From the NCBI GenBank assembly GCA_027600665.1, contig JADGJL010000615.1, positions 1 through 17,160 on the forward strand: DNA of 17,160 nt, in the 5' to 3' direction. This DNA comes from Irineochytrium annulatum (Eukaryota > Chytridiomycota > Chytridiomycetes > Chytridiales > Chytridiaceae). Both the position numbers and the translations under genes were made by a program. A model generated the notes under the pieces. It saw only the letters and a program-made list of their open reading frames with translations. It made no database searches and was not told the origin of the DNA. This document shows, piece after piece, positions 8,493 through 17,160 of the stretch. Position 1 is the first letter of the stretch, and every line of letters begins with the position of its first letter.

Positions 8493-10740
8493 TCACAACC
8501 GCCAAAGCTCCAAAGAATACAACAAAGAAACGACCACTAGTACTAACGAAGTCGCCACCGCGAACTGCACACTATTCCCGTCAAAGGCCGCCGAAGTTGA
8601 TGCCGTCGTCGTCGCGATCGCCACCGCGACCGCGGCCGTCACGGGCAACGGCGGGATTGTCGACGTCTGAGCAAACGTTACCGACGGCGCCGTCGCGTTT
8701 GCGGGCGCCATGTACCCCGGCAGCGGAAACGACTTGCCCTCCCAGGTGGAGTTCTTGGCAAGCAGGGCCGAGATGAGCTTGTATGCTGCGATGGGCTGGT
8801 TGTGGGGCACCATGTGACCCGCGTTGAAGATGCGGACGTACGTCAGCCCGCGCTCCTCAGCCATGAGGCCCGCGGGCGCGCCGTCGAGCATCCATTCCGT
8901 GAGGGGTGCTTGGAAGCCTGTAGCGCCGCCCCATCTGAAGGGACGAGTCGGCATAATGTGAGTTCACCGAGTTCTTAACAATAATGAAAGTAGTAGATAC
9001 TCACGTCATGTTCCCGATCGTGCGCTCGAATCCGACATAATTGAGGATGACGTCCAGGTCACCATTGTACAACAGCGTCGGAATGCCCGCCGCGATGAGC
9101 CTCGGAATCAAGGTGTCGGACGGCGGCAGCGCGGAGTCGCCGGTGTACAGGTCCAGGTAGACCGGGTTACTGCAGTTTACCCACGGCTCGGGCCGGCCGA
9201 GCGCGGCTATCTCGACAGAGTCTACGTGGAGGGCCGACCGGACAGTTGAATTCTACATTAAACCGGAACGACATTGTTAACGAAAATCGAGAAGTAAGAA
9301 GGCATGCAACTCACGCTAAGATATGATATAAGATTTTGCTCCTTGGCGTTATCATATCGGCAATCCTGCTTGATATTATACACGCTCAGACACGCCCCGG
9401 GCGTCGCGGCTTCCTTCTTCGCGTAATAATCGGCCACGTACGCAAAGGTGTCACAGGCGGTCGTGTACGACTTGGCATCGGCGCACCGCGAACCGATGGC
9501 GTCAAGCCCCGCGAGGGCCTCGGCATCGTCCCCGAAAAAGCCGGTCTCGTGGTAGAAGTCGATGTTGTTGACGAGTGTTGCACCACCGAGGGCGTTCTGC
9601 TGTGCTGGGTCGATCAGGCCATTGCCGATCGCTATGCCGGATAGGTTGATCTGATATCGATAATTATTAAATAGAGGTAAAAAAAAACTCCTTTCATCCA
9701 TTCCAGCCCTTCTCCGCCTTCCGTGGTTTTCTTCAGCCCTTCGCTTTGTCTCAAAGTTTTCCTGTCTCCACGATCACTCCTTCACATTTCCGTAGTCCTC
9801 CACTCTCGTTTACTCACAAGTGTGCCGTCCGACAGCGTGCCTCTGTTCAAGAGGATGGCCGAAATGTAGGGGATGTACGTCCCCGCCTAAAGAATAATGA
9901 ATCAACCAGGTATCCATCAACTTAAATCAAAAAAAAAAAATATCTCACATAAGATTCCCCAGTAATGAACAGCTTGTTCTTTTTCAAGTTCGGGAAGATG
10001 GTAAAGAATCCGTCGAGGAATGTGTAAAAGTCGTTGCCAACTTGATTCTCACTCCTCGCGTTGCCCGCCGGGGTGGCCGTGAACGAGAAACCTGTTCCGA
10101 CGGGCTGCTCGACTGCCAAAAAAAAAGACATTTGATACTGACGTCCGTCGCTGGCGTTCTCCAAATATACTTACGGTAAACGATATTTGCGAGCTTGTGC
10201 CACGAGTGCAAATTTGCCCCAAGGGAGCCGTTGTCCTTGATGGCGACCGGCCCGTTCTCAATGAAGCTTCCCAGCAGCGAAGAACTAGGATCCGAGTAAG
10301 TTTGGGAATATGACGCCAAGTCACTTGCCATCCAGGCCCTCCGTTAAGCCAAACGATCAGATCGTCGGACGTCTTCCCGAAGGCGTCGAAGTACCAGAAG
10401 AAGAGCTGTCTCGACCCATCTGAAGACTGCAAGGATCGCGAGAGTGTCAGACATCATTTCAAGGGCGGTCGAACACTTCATCACCCACCACAGGGACATA
10501 TCCGGCGTACTGATGGCTGAGCGTGGCCTGAATGGCGTTGGTCTCGTTTGGAAGGCCAAAGACTCTGTACGAGGACGCTGCAGACAGGTCATTATCAGAT
10601 GGCCAGCAGACAAGGAGCGCCTCACCATCTCCAACGGTCACAGCTCCCAGCGCCGGCGCCGGCACCGACCCAATCCACAGGACAGCCAGGACGACGGCGG
10701 CCGCGGCGTTCACGACGGCCCCGAGATGCGAGTCCCGCAT
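8493..10740 (-). CDS. Serine carboxypeptidase, peptidase family S10, with N-terminal signal and C-terminal hydrophobic anchor (572 aa)
   Basis: Eight exons: 10740-10489, 10426-10329, 10284-10175, 10112-9949, 9886-9818, 9650-9315, 9252-9005, 8934-8493; stop TGA. The family removes C-terminal amino acids from peptides in secretory or vacuolar compartments. Markers in order are a signal peptide (about 1-33, MRDSH then a hydrophobic run, ending ALGA), QYAGYVPV (78-84), WLNGGPGCSSLLGSF, QPVGTGFSF, GESYAGTYIPY with the nucleophile Ser207, GIAIGNGLIDP, NGDLDVILNYVG with the catalytic Asp (408 or 410), and NAGHMVPHNQP with His466. The triad is complete. In CPY/Kex1-type enzymes a Cys follows the Asp; here that position is Leu. 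The protein ends in a Thr/Ala-rich stretch and a hydrophobic segment (about 547-566) followed only by ELWRL, which suggests a GPI signal or a membrane anchor. Intron 2 starts with GC. The gene is head to head with the next gene. Confidence 0.95.
10285..10328 (-). other. GC-AG intron (44 nt) in the carboxypeptidase gene
   Basis: The donor is GCAAGT and the acceptor CCTAG. Only this junction rebuilds the S10 signature NGGPGCSS, with the Cys codon split as TG and T. Using the nearby GT at 10324-10323 instead gives GWQFF and destroys the motif. GC-AG introns with an otherwise strong donor are a known minor class. Confidence 0.85.
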
Positions 10741-11113
10741 GTTGGAGAACTTTGCGGTTGCGGCCGCTATCCAAGCCACCTCTGTGGGTCGTGTGCCACT
10801 GTACCGCTGGAACAGACACTATCACTATTACGTGTGGGGGCAACAACTGAACAAACGGCAATATGGAGTGTGAAAGTGTAGATCAGGAAAATAACAGGGG
10901 GGAGCCTCATCAACTCGCTATTGAACAAACGGCGCTCGTCATCCCTTGGCGCGTGCCTCACCGCCATCCCATCTCCTTCCCAAGCACCATACGCTCTCGA
11001 CAGCTTATTCCGCTCGTGCCCGAGAAGATGGGAGGATAACGCAATTATTGTTTAGTTTTGGAGGTGAAGCCCACTTTTAGCCTACCTTGTAAAACAGCAT
11101 ATTCAACTTTCAA
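10741..11113. promoter_or_regulatory. Divergent promoter region between the carboxypeptidase and the coiled-coil protein gene
   Basis: A spacer of 373 nt separates two start codons that face away from each other, so both promoters must lie here, or partly inside the flanking genes. No clear TATA box or known operator was recognised. A minus-strand open frame at 10779 begins only with GTG, which supports the ATG at 10740 as the carboxypeptidase start. Confidence 0.55.
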
Positions 11114-14100
11114 ATGGATGGCACGAAGCAAGTCAGCGAACTTGAACACCGACCACAGCACATTGCGGGCTGGGATCGCCGGGACTGCCAGATGAACGAC
11201 CGCCGGGGTGACTCCAGCACCTGCAATGACGCGGGGAAGCGCAAGTACAACAACCGGTCCAGGAGCCGAGGTGGACTGGGTGGACTGGGTGGACGGGGAC
11301 AGGCCAGGTGGAACGACCGGGCGACAATGCCTCACAACACCAAGCATCGCAGCACGGTCGTTGGGGCACCGCTTGCGATCCCTCTGCCGCCGACGAGCTC
11401 CCTGGCGACCCCGATCCTGCATGCGACGCCGCGCACGGATGACCAGCTGACGCGGCGGGATCCTCTGCGGAGGGACAGCCGCCGCCCTGACCAGCAGCAG
11501 CAGCAGCAGCAGCAGCGACAGAACAACCGACGACCGTACGACCGCCGGCCGCCGGTGCGCAACAGCGATCAGTCGCGCGAGCCCCCAGGGCCGCTGTCAA
11601 AGACCGCCCATCCCCGCTGCCAGAGCTCGTCGGCATCCTCGGGCGCGCAATCGACCCTGCAGATCGCGAAGTGCAGCAGGACCGATGACAGGAGCGAGGT
11701 CGACAACCTGAAGGCTCGCGTCCGCGCCCTTCAGGACCAGGTCGACAACCTCAAGCTGGAGAACGAGGAGATGAGAGGCTACCTCGACGACGAGCGGGCC
11801 AAGTATCAGCAGCTCGAGCTGGCGTACAACCAGGTGATGGGTTACTCTGGATCGGCTTTTGCCATCGCGGACTCGGCGCACAATTATGCGTCCCCGGATG
11901 AGAGCGAGCAGTCGAGTCCAATTATGAATTTGGGCCACCGCGAGCAAGGAAGGGCGGACCAGGAGGGTTTGGAGGGGATTTCGGAGTGCTCGCCGATGAC
12001 GCCGCGGCAGGGGGAGCAGGTTAAAGAACTTGAGCCGCCGGTCGCGATTGGGGGTTCGATCTGCGGCATGGAGGACGAGGAGATGTACAGGCAGGACGGG
12101 GCGATGGAGGAGGAGGCTGAGGAGGAGGAGCTGGATTCTGGCTTTTGCATCCCCACCACCGGGGGAGTGGCCTCTGCGGGGAAGATTATTCACGTTGGGC
12201 GGGTGGCAGAGATCGAGAAACGCATTTGCCTGGCGGCGGTGGAGGTTTCTAAGAGCTTGGGCTGTGAAGAAACGGATACGGAGGAGGATGTCAGGGAAGG
12301 GCATTTTACCGCTGATGAGGTCAGCAAACAAAGGGCATACGAGGAAATCGCAAAGCCGGACTCTGCAGAAGAAGGTGCCCTTGACGTGTGTCTGTATAAG
12401 CAAGATATTGGTGGGTGTTGCCAGAATTTGATGAGGAGTTTGTTCTTATTTGTCATTAGGTGCCTTGGCCACTCAGTCTGAGCGCGGTACCACGTCCGAC
12501 AATGATTTCCAAGAATGCGACATTCTGCTCGAGATCTGGGAGACCTTTAAGCCGAGGTCAGGTGACGAGCATCTCACTATGGACAAGTGCAACTACGTGA
12601 CTGTCGACACTACGGACGACGAAGGCGGCGAGGTCTACGCAAGCACCACCATGTCGCCCAGGTCATCTTTCGACTTCTTCTCCCCTCCTCGCCGCTCAGC
12701 CACCTTCACAGCGACTCCACCTCCTGTCGATGCCAACCAACATGAGCGCCCCCCGACCTCTTCTCAGAGGGTTGCCATTTTGCCTAAGACGCCGAAGCCG
12801 GTCGCTCTTTCTGAGGAGCGGTCCTGCGAGATGTCTTCCATTGCACCGCCAGCGACATCGGCGCCGTCATCCTTGGTTGAGTCCTCCGTCGTAGGCATGT
12901 CGAACCCCGCACGAGCCGCGGATGATTTTCCTGCCTTCACATCGCCGGACACGCCGGCGGATATTATGCTTACGTTCCGCAAATTGCCAGAAAAGCTGTC
13001 CAGCACCGACAAGGCCATCGCGGCCCTTCTCGAGGTTCCCCTGAGCGATCCGTCAGGCGACCCCGCGCACTCGGGCTCTTGGGACTCGACGGACGATGAG
13101 GGGAACGCGTCACATCCGAGGCGGGACAACGCGCCGCCAATCATCCGCCCGCGCAATCGCGAGCGCAAGAAGCGCGTACCGGGGGCCATGACCGCCGCGC
13201 AGATGAAGGCGGAGGAAAGGCGGCAGATTGATATTTGGGGTGAGTCGGATGATGATGCGGTGCGCAGGAAGGCGAAGGAGCAGGGGGAGAGGATTGATGC
13301 ACAAGAGGCGCTGTCGAGACCGTCGGCCGATGATGGGATGGCTGCTGGTGAGGAGATCTCGGCGCCGCCCGCCTTGGGCGAGGAAAAGGTCGCATCTGGT
13401 GACGTCGCCGCTACCGCCGCATCGGATCCTCTGACGTCTCTCCCTGGTATTGCGGAAGCGGACGCTCGCAGGCTTCAAATGCGAAAGCCGAAGATCGTCG
13501 TGAGGACGAATAACAGCTTCACGGGGCTCCTTACTGCGGCGGCCTACATTCCCTGGACGGATATGTTCAGCAATTTCCCGGGTGTTCCTACATGGTGACT
13601 ATGTGTTCCAGCCTATTTGTTGCTGCAGTCTGGTTGTTGATATTTTACTTCCTTGATGCAGCCACAAGCTTATGGAAGCCATCGAGGATATTGTGAAGGG
13701 GCATCTTGAAGGCAAGGGCATTTCTCCGGCCATCGACAACGGCCGCGCGTCTCTTCCAAGGTCCGAGGAGAAGACAATCAAGACCATCATCCTCTCGCGG
13801 TTTTGGGATGATGAGAAGGACCAGTGGGAGCTCGACAAGACGGGCGAGAGGGCCGAGCTGGAGCGGCAGGCAGTGGAGCGGCGCCGCGCGGAGGAGAGGC
13901 GGAGGGAGGAATACAGGCGGCGGGTCGAGGAGGAGCGGAGGGTCGAGAAGGAGAAGCGGGAGGCGGAGAGGCTCGCGGCCGAGGTGCGGAAGAAGGCTAG
14001 GGAGGAACAGGCGAAGAGGGAGGTAGTGGAGGAGGCGGAGAGGCTGAAGGCGATGGTGGAGCGGCGGATCGAGATTGACAAGAAGGCGGTTGTTAAAGGA

Positions 14101-14439
14101 TCGAGCCCGAAGGCAAGGAAGACGCCGGTGGCGAAGAGGACGAGGGCCCCAACGAGGGAGTGCTCGGATGGGGCGGCCGAGGACGATTCGGGGAGCGAGT
14201 CTGAGGAGTTCAGCGGGGGTGAGGTTGAGTTAAAGAAGACTAGGGGCATCGCGAGGAAGAAGAGGCGCATTGTAACCGAGGCAAACGGTATGTTGACGTG
14301 GGACGATTCGAAGCAGGAGACGGACGTGAAGAAGGAGCCGGAGGAGCGGGGTGGAGGTGCGAACGAGGACGCTGGTGCGAAGAAGCGTGCCGAGAACGAG
14401 TCTGAAGACGATTGCATTATCATGTTAGATGACGAGTGA
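11114..14439 (+). CDS. Low-complexity coiled-coil protein with polyQ tract and SUMO-like motifs, probably nuclear (1069 aa)
   Basis: Three exons: 11114-12410, 12460-13594, 13662-14439; introns of 49 nt (GTGGGT...TTAG, phase 1) and 67 nt (GTGACT...GCAG, phase 2). The start ATG has a good context (CAAATGG). Order of regions: an Arg/Ser/Gln-rich N-terminus with GLGGLGG repeats and eight glutamines (127-134); a leucine-rich coiled coil (about 194-245); an acidic stretch (about 330-345); a Ser/Pro/Thr-rich middle; a less biased segment across the second junction (LTAAAYIPWTDMFSNFPGV then CHKLMEAIEDIVKG); a long Arg/Glu helix (about 905-990); and basic patches (KARKTPVAKR, RKKRR) that could be nuclear import signals. 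Near the end are VKKE, a consensus SUMO acceptor, and SEDDCIIMLDDE, which looks like a SUMO-interaction motif. No named family is recognised, and the single-gene model depends on the two inferred introns. Confidence 0.72.
11492..11515 (+). repeat. (CAG)8 trinucleotide repeat encoding polyglutamine
   Basis: Eight uninterrupted CAG codons lie in frame in the coiled-coil protein gene (Gln127-134), followed by CGA and another CAG. All units use the same codon, so it is a pure microsatellite likely to vary in length between strains. Confidence 0.95.
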
Positions 14440-14757
14440 TCAGGATTTTAGTCTTGTCATTCCGGTTTGTGATTCCTTTTGCCGCTGGGTTTCGTGTCGC
14501 CTTGATTAGATAGATTGCACATACCATTTTTTTCTTCAGTCGTATGGTCCCGCACGTTATTTGGTTTAATTTTCATCAGCGAGGGAACAACTCTTCTTGT
14601 TAATATTATCATTTTCGTAGATAGTACCTTACCCCTACTTAGAGTTGTAAAAGGGGGTGAATTACGTAAACAAACAAACTGTGTGCTCAGCCATCATAAC
14701 GAAAAATTTGTGCGACTGAGGCACTCAAGCCTCCTTGCTTCCACACTTCCTAACCCC
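14440..14757. other. Intergenic between the coiled-coil gene and the single-pass membrane protein gene
   Basis: AT-richer DNA with T-runs. It presumably holds the 3' end of the upstream gene and the promoter, possibly also the 5' exon, of the downstream gene. No AATAAA was seen on the plus strand. The reading frame used by the downstream gene has a stop at 14717-14719. Confidence 0.45.
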
Positions 14758-15927
14758 ATGCCCGAAGCACACCAGATCGCTGGAGTCTTCCGCCGCCAGC
14801 TCCTCTGGTGTGCTTTCAGCACCTTTGTCCGCGGCCGTCTGGGCCGTAACATACCATGCCCCGCCACGGCTCGCGCACGGCGCCGTCGAGAACGTCGATG
14901 GCGTTTGGAAGTATGTCGTGTCGAGTTCTTGGTGGGTGAAGGAGGTGCAGGTGAGGCGCTCGGGACCGCACGGAGTTTACATGCTCGACGATGAGGTGAG
15001 TTATCCTTTCCTTGCGGGGATGCTCGTGATTACCCTGACGACAACATCGAACAAACAGTTTATCGACTGGGGAGGCAAGTACTACGGCCTCCGGGTTTCC
15101 CAGGCGACCGATGAAGCCCCCCGTAGCGTGCGCCTTCTCCAGCGGGGGTTCTGGTACGATTTTATCCAGTTCGACGTGAACTTCACGGTCACGGACGGGT
15201 GGAGGAGGGATGGCGAGACGGCGCTCGACATCACCGCTCGAGACCTTCGGATATATTCCCAACCCACCTTTCGCTGTGGCGCGGGGGGGCAGGCACAAGG
15301 GGATATGGCACGTATGGGGTGACTGGGATGAACCACCCGGGCTGATGAAGAGATGGGAAAGACTTTCTTTTTGCATTCGTGATGCTCTTGAAGGGAAAAG
15401 GGTTAATGCCGAGGTCACCATTAGGTATGTGCCGAATCCTTTTGGGCCTTACCATTTGACTGGACTAACCTAAGTTTCTTTCACTTTACCGTCCCGATAG
15501 TGGCGTTACTTTTGTTTACAACCTCCCGAAGGCAGAGCCATCCTGCGCTGGCGGCACCACCGAGTCGCTCTGCGTCCTCCCTGTCCCAAACATCTTCAAA
15601 CCAGCCCAAATCGTTTTTCAGGCCCCCGGAGGCCCTGCGCCTGGCGGACGCTTCGTTATTACGGAGCAACCTCGTTTGATCGCTTTTGCCTTGTACTATG
15701 TCGGCATCGCAGCCGCGATTATGACTGCCGTCGCCACCCTTGTTTTCATTATTTGGAGGAGGAAGGCCTGGTTGGAGGGGTGGAAGACTCAGTCGGAGAC
15801 TTGGAAGGCCTGGATAGAGAGGTCGGAGATTTGGATGGAGATTTCGGAGGCGTGGAGGTGGATATGTTGCCCAGTCGAGGAAGACGACCAAGAGGAAACG
15901 CAGCCGATCTTGGCCAGCAGTAGATAA
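14758..15927 (+). CDS. Single-pass membrane protein with extracellular-type domain and Trp-rich tail (model incomplete)
   Basis: Supported exons: up to 14995 (ending MLDDE), a 63-nt intron 14996-15058 (GTGAGT...ACAG), an exon from 15059 (FIDWGGKYYGLRV, FDVNFTVTDG), an exon ending at 15424 (GIWHVWGDWDEPPG, ALEGKRVNAEVTI), an intron 15425-15500 (GTATGT...ATAG, phase 2), and a last exon 15501-15927. Two points are unresolved. The frame of the first exon has a stop at 14717-14719 and no ATG; one model starts at ATG 14758 and uses an intron 14827-14890. The frame also changes between about 15187 and 15292, through a further intron or a one-base insertion. The C-terminal half has paired cysteines (SCAGGTTESLC), one strong membrane segment (about 15670-15755, ending FIIWRRK) and a 56-residue tail with regularly spaced tryptophans. 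The layout suggests a type I surface protein. No family is recognised. Confidence 0.58.
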
Positions 15928-16584
15928 CGATACTCATAATTTCCGGTGGTTGAAGCGAATGGATTTTTTTTGCTGCCACTACTCTGACAAGTCAGGCTCA
16001 ATTGCTTGTTGGTTAAAAGGAGTCGGACGACTTGGTCCGAGACGCAAAAAAAAGCGGTGCTACCCCAAAAGCACTACTTATGCGAAGATGCCGATTTTTC
16101 ATGGATGGGTTAACAAAGGCTTCCCATACTGTTGCAACGGCTTTGCTACAGCGAACGTCCTGCTCGACATCGCGTCCTTGCCGACAGCTCGTCTGACCAG
16201 CGTCTACTTGCACACATCAGCGGAAGTATTTTATGTGCACCGCTTCCCGCCCCAATGTCGTTCCTTTTCCTTGCAGCGTTAAGTTTTCCGGTCAAAAATC
16301 TTGTCTGAACGTTTGAAGATGTAGACACCATCGCCCCAGGAACACCGTTCAAATTTTTAGCGACTACAATATTAAAGAATAGGCCAACATTATTGACGAG
16401 ACTAAACTGTACATCAAAACGATACTGCAAGCAAACAGCTGCGCTTCAGCATGGATCCCACAAAAGCATTAACCACACAACAAAATCCACAATGATAATA
16501 TAGACTGGGCGAACAAAATAAATCAGGATAACGAAGAGCTCGACGGTCAAAGAACCTAAGCTGAGCTTTGATGATATCGTGAGC
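15928..16584. other. Gene-poor stretch downstream of the membrane-protein gene
   Basis: About 650 nt with no supported gene. Open frames of around 90-110 codons occur on both strands (15950-16282 plus, 16146-16430 minus), but they overlap each other and have no recognisable motif. The last third is A-rich and leads into the repeat array. Confidence 0.5.
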
Positions 16585-16651
16585 GAGGTCTCCAAACCCA
16601 AGTCACCCGTTGCATCAACCGAGGAGCATGCTTAATATTAGCGAACGCCGT
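16585..16651 (+). repeat. Right-end repeat, copy 1 (most diverged)
   Basis: It begins GAGGTCTCCAAACCCAAG, continues with TCACCCGTT, then GAGGAG and ends around GCGAACGCCG. It has the same order of blocks as the three following copies but more substitutions. Confidence 0.65.
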
Positions 16652-16707
16652 GACAACGTCCATGAAGAAAAAATTAAAAGCCAAAAAAAAAGGGCGAATT
16701 GGCAAAC

Positions 16708-16794
16708 GTGGTTCTCCAAAATCCAAGTTACCCGTCACCGACGTCTTAAGGCGTGCAATGAGGAGTGTACTTGATATTTTGATGAACGGCGTGC
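16708..16794 (+). repeat. Right-end repeat, copy 2
   Basis: The first block, GGTTCTCCAAAATCCAAG then TTACCCGTC, is identical to copy 3. It is followed by GAGGAGTG, ACTTGATATT and GAACGGCGTGC. An A-run and GGGCG precede it. It starts 123 nt after copy 1. Confidence 0.85.
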
Positions 16795-16933
16795 AAAGGG
16801 GTGAGGGGATCAAACAGGAAAAGCGTGTATACATGAGGTAGTAATTTTAATAATGAAAAGAAGAATGATGACCACCAGCCCTGACTGCCGCCTATCGACG
16901 CGCCAGAAAAATCAGCTAAAGAATAAAGGGAAC

Positions 16934-17020
16934 GAGGTTCTCCAAAATCCAAGTTACCCGTCGTCACCGCATCTGCGTGCGACGAGGAGTGGACTTGGTA
17001 TTCCGGCGAACGGCGTGCGC
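16934..17020 (+). repeat. Right-end repeat, copy 3
   Basis: It begins GAGGTTCTCCAAAATCC and carries TTACCCGTC, GAGGAGTGGACTTG and GGCGAACGGCGTGC in the same order as copy 2. It starts 226 nt after copy 2, close to twice the 121-123 nt seen between the other copies. Confidence 0.85.
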
Positions 17021-17054
17021 AAGAAGGGGGTGTGGAAAAAAAAGGGGGGATACC

Positions 17055-17136
17055 GAGGTTCTCCAAAATCCAAGTTACGCGTCATCATCGCGTAGCGCGT
17101 CGATGAGGAGAGACTTAAGATATGGCGAACGCCGCG
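17055..17136 (+). repeat. Right-end repeat, copy 4
   Basis: It begins GAGGTTCTCCAAAATCC, with TTACGCGTC in place of TTACCCGTC, then GAGGAG, ACTTAAGATAT and GGCGAACGCCGCG. It starts 121 nt after copy 3. The A/G-rich sequence that follows, up to the window edge, resembles the lead-in to the other copies, so a further copy may lie outside. Confidence 0.85.
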
Positions 17137-17160
17137 AAAGAGGACCAAGGAGCAAAAAGG

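Noticed and set aside
10741..10779. A longer carboxypeptidase N-terminus
   Set aside because: It would need a GTG start. The ATG at 10740 has A at -3 and gives a well-formed signal peptide.
14515..14994. A 159-codon plus-strand frame covering the start of the membrane-protein gene
   Set aside because: Its upstream half is low-quality and begins without ATG. Its downstream half becomes Arg-rich, opposite the better-supported frame encoding WKYVVSSSWW and HGVYMLDDE. Only its internal ATG at 14758 was kept as a possible first exon.
15950..16430. Candidate small genes on the plus strand (15950-16282) and minus strand (16146-16430)
   Set aside because: The two overlap, neither has a recognisable domain or splice-supported extension, and the base composition resembles the flanking noncoding DNA.
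16708..17085. tRNA or SINE promoter box (GGTTC) in the repeats
   Set aside because: Only GGTTC matches. The following bases do not fit the B-box pattern, and no A-box or cloverleaf could be drawn.
16585..17160. CRISPR array interpretation of the right-end repeats
   Set aside because: The host is a eukaryote, and the units are long, diverged and unevenly spaced, with no uniform short spacers.

Overview
The window is nuclear DNA from a eukaryote, most likely a fungus. It carries six protein-coding genes. Nearly all are split by short introns (about 44-170 nt) with GT-AG ends, plus one apparent GC-AG intron. Coding DNA is GC-rich and the spacers are poorer in GC. One gene is a fungal-style S10 serine carboxypeptidase with a hydrophobic C-terminal anchor. 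The species cannot be named from the sequence, and a chytrid-like or other early-diverging fungus is only a guess. All exon models were built by hand from splice signals, reading frame and, where possible, family motifs or comparison between paralogs.

Left part (1-8492), all on the minus strand: (i) a Rab/Ras-like small GTPase, cut by the left edge, with two substitutions in its nucleotide-handling motifs and a Ser/Pro/Asp-rich extension of more than 350 residues; (ii) and (iii) two tandem paralogs of a multi-pass membrane protein (651 and 638 aa by my models). Each paralog has seven exons with identical intron positions and phases. I do not recognise the family.

Middle (8493-14439): a complete S10 serine carboxypeptidase (572 aa, eight exons, minus strand) is arranged head to head with a 1069-aa, three-exon, plus-strand gene. 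The latter encodes a low-complexity coiled-coil protein with a polyglutamine tract, a Lys/Glu-rich helix, a consensus SUMO-acceptor site and a C-terminal SUMO-interaction-like motif, so it is probably nuclear.

Right part (14440-17160): a plus-strand gene for a single-pass membrane protein with a Trp-rich cytoplasmic tail. Its start and one internal junction are unresolved. Beyond it lies over 1.2 kb without a convincing gene, ending in at least four diverged copies of a 70-90 bp repeat that probably continue past the right edge.

The genes do not form a pathway as far as can be seen. Several products are membrane or secretory (the two paralogs, the carboxypeptidase, the single-pass protein). 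The strongest candidates for something undescribed are the tandem membrane-protein family, the tail-extended GTPase with a leucine at the catalytic glutamine position, and the right-end repeat array.
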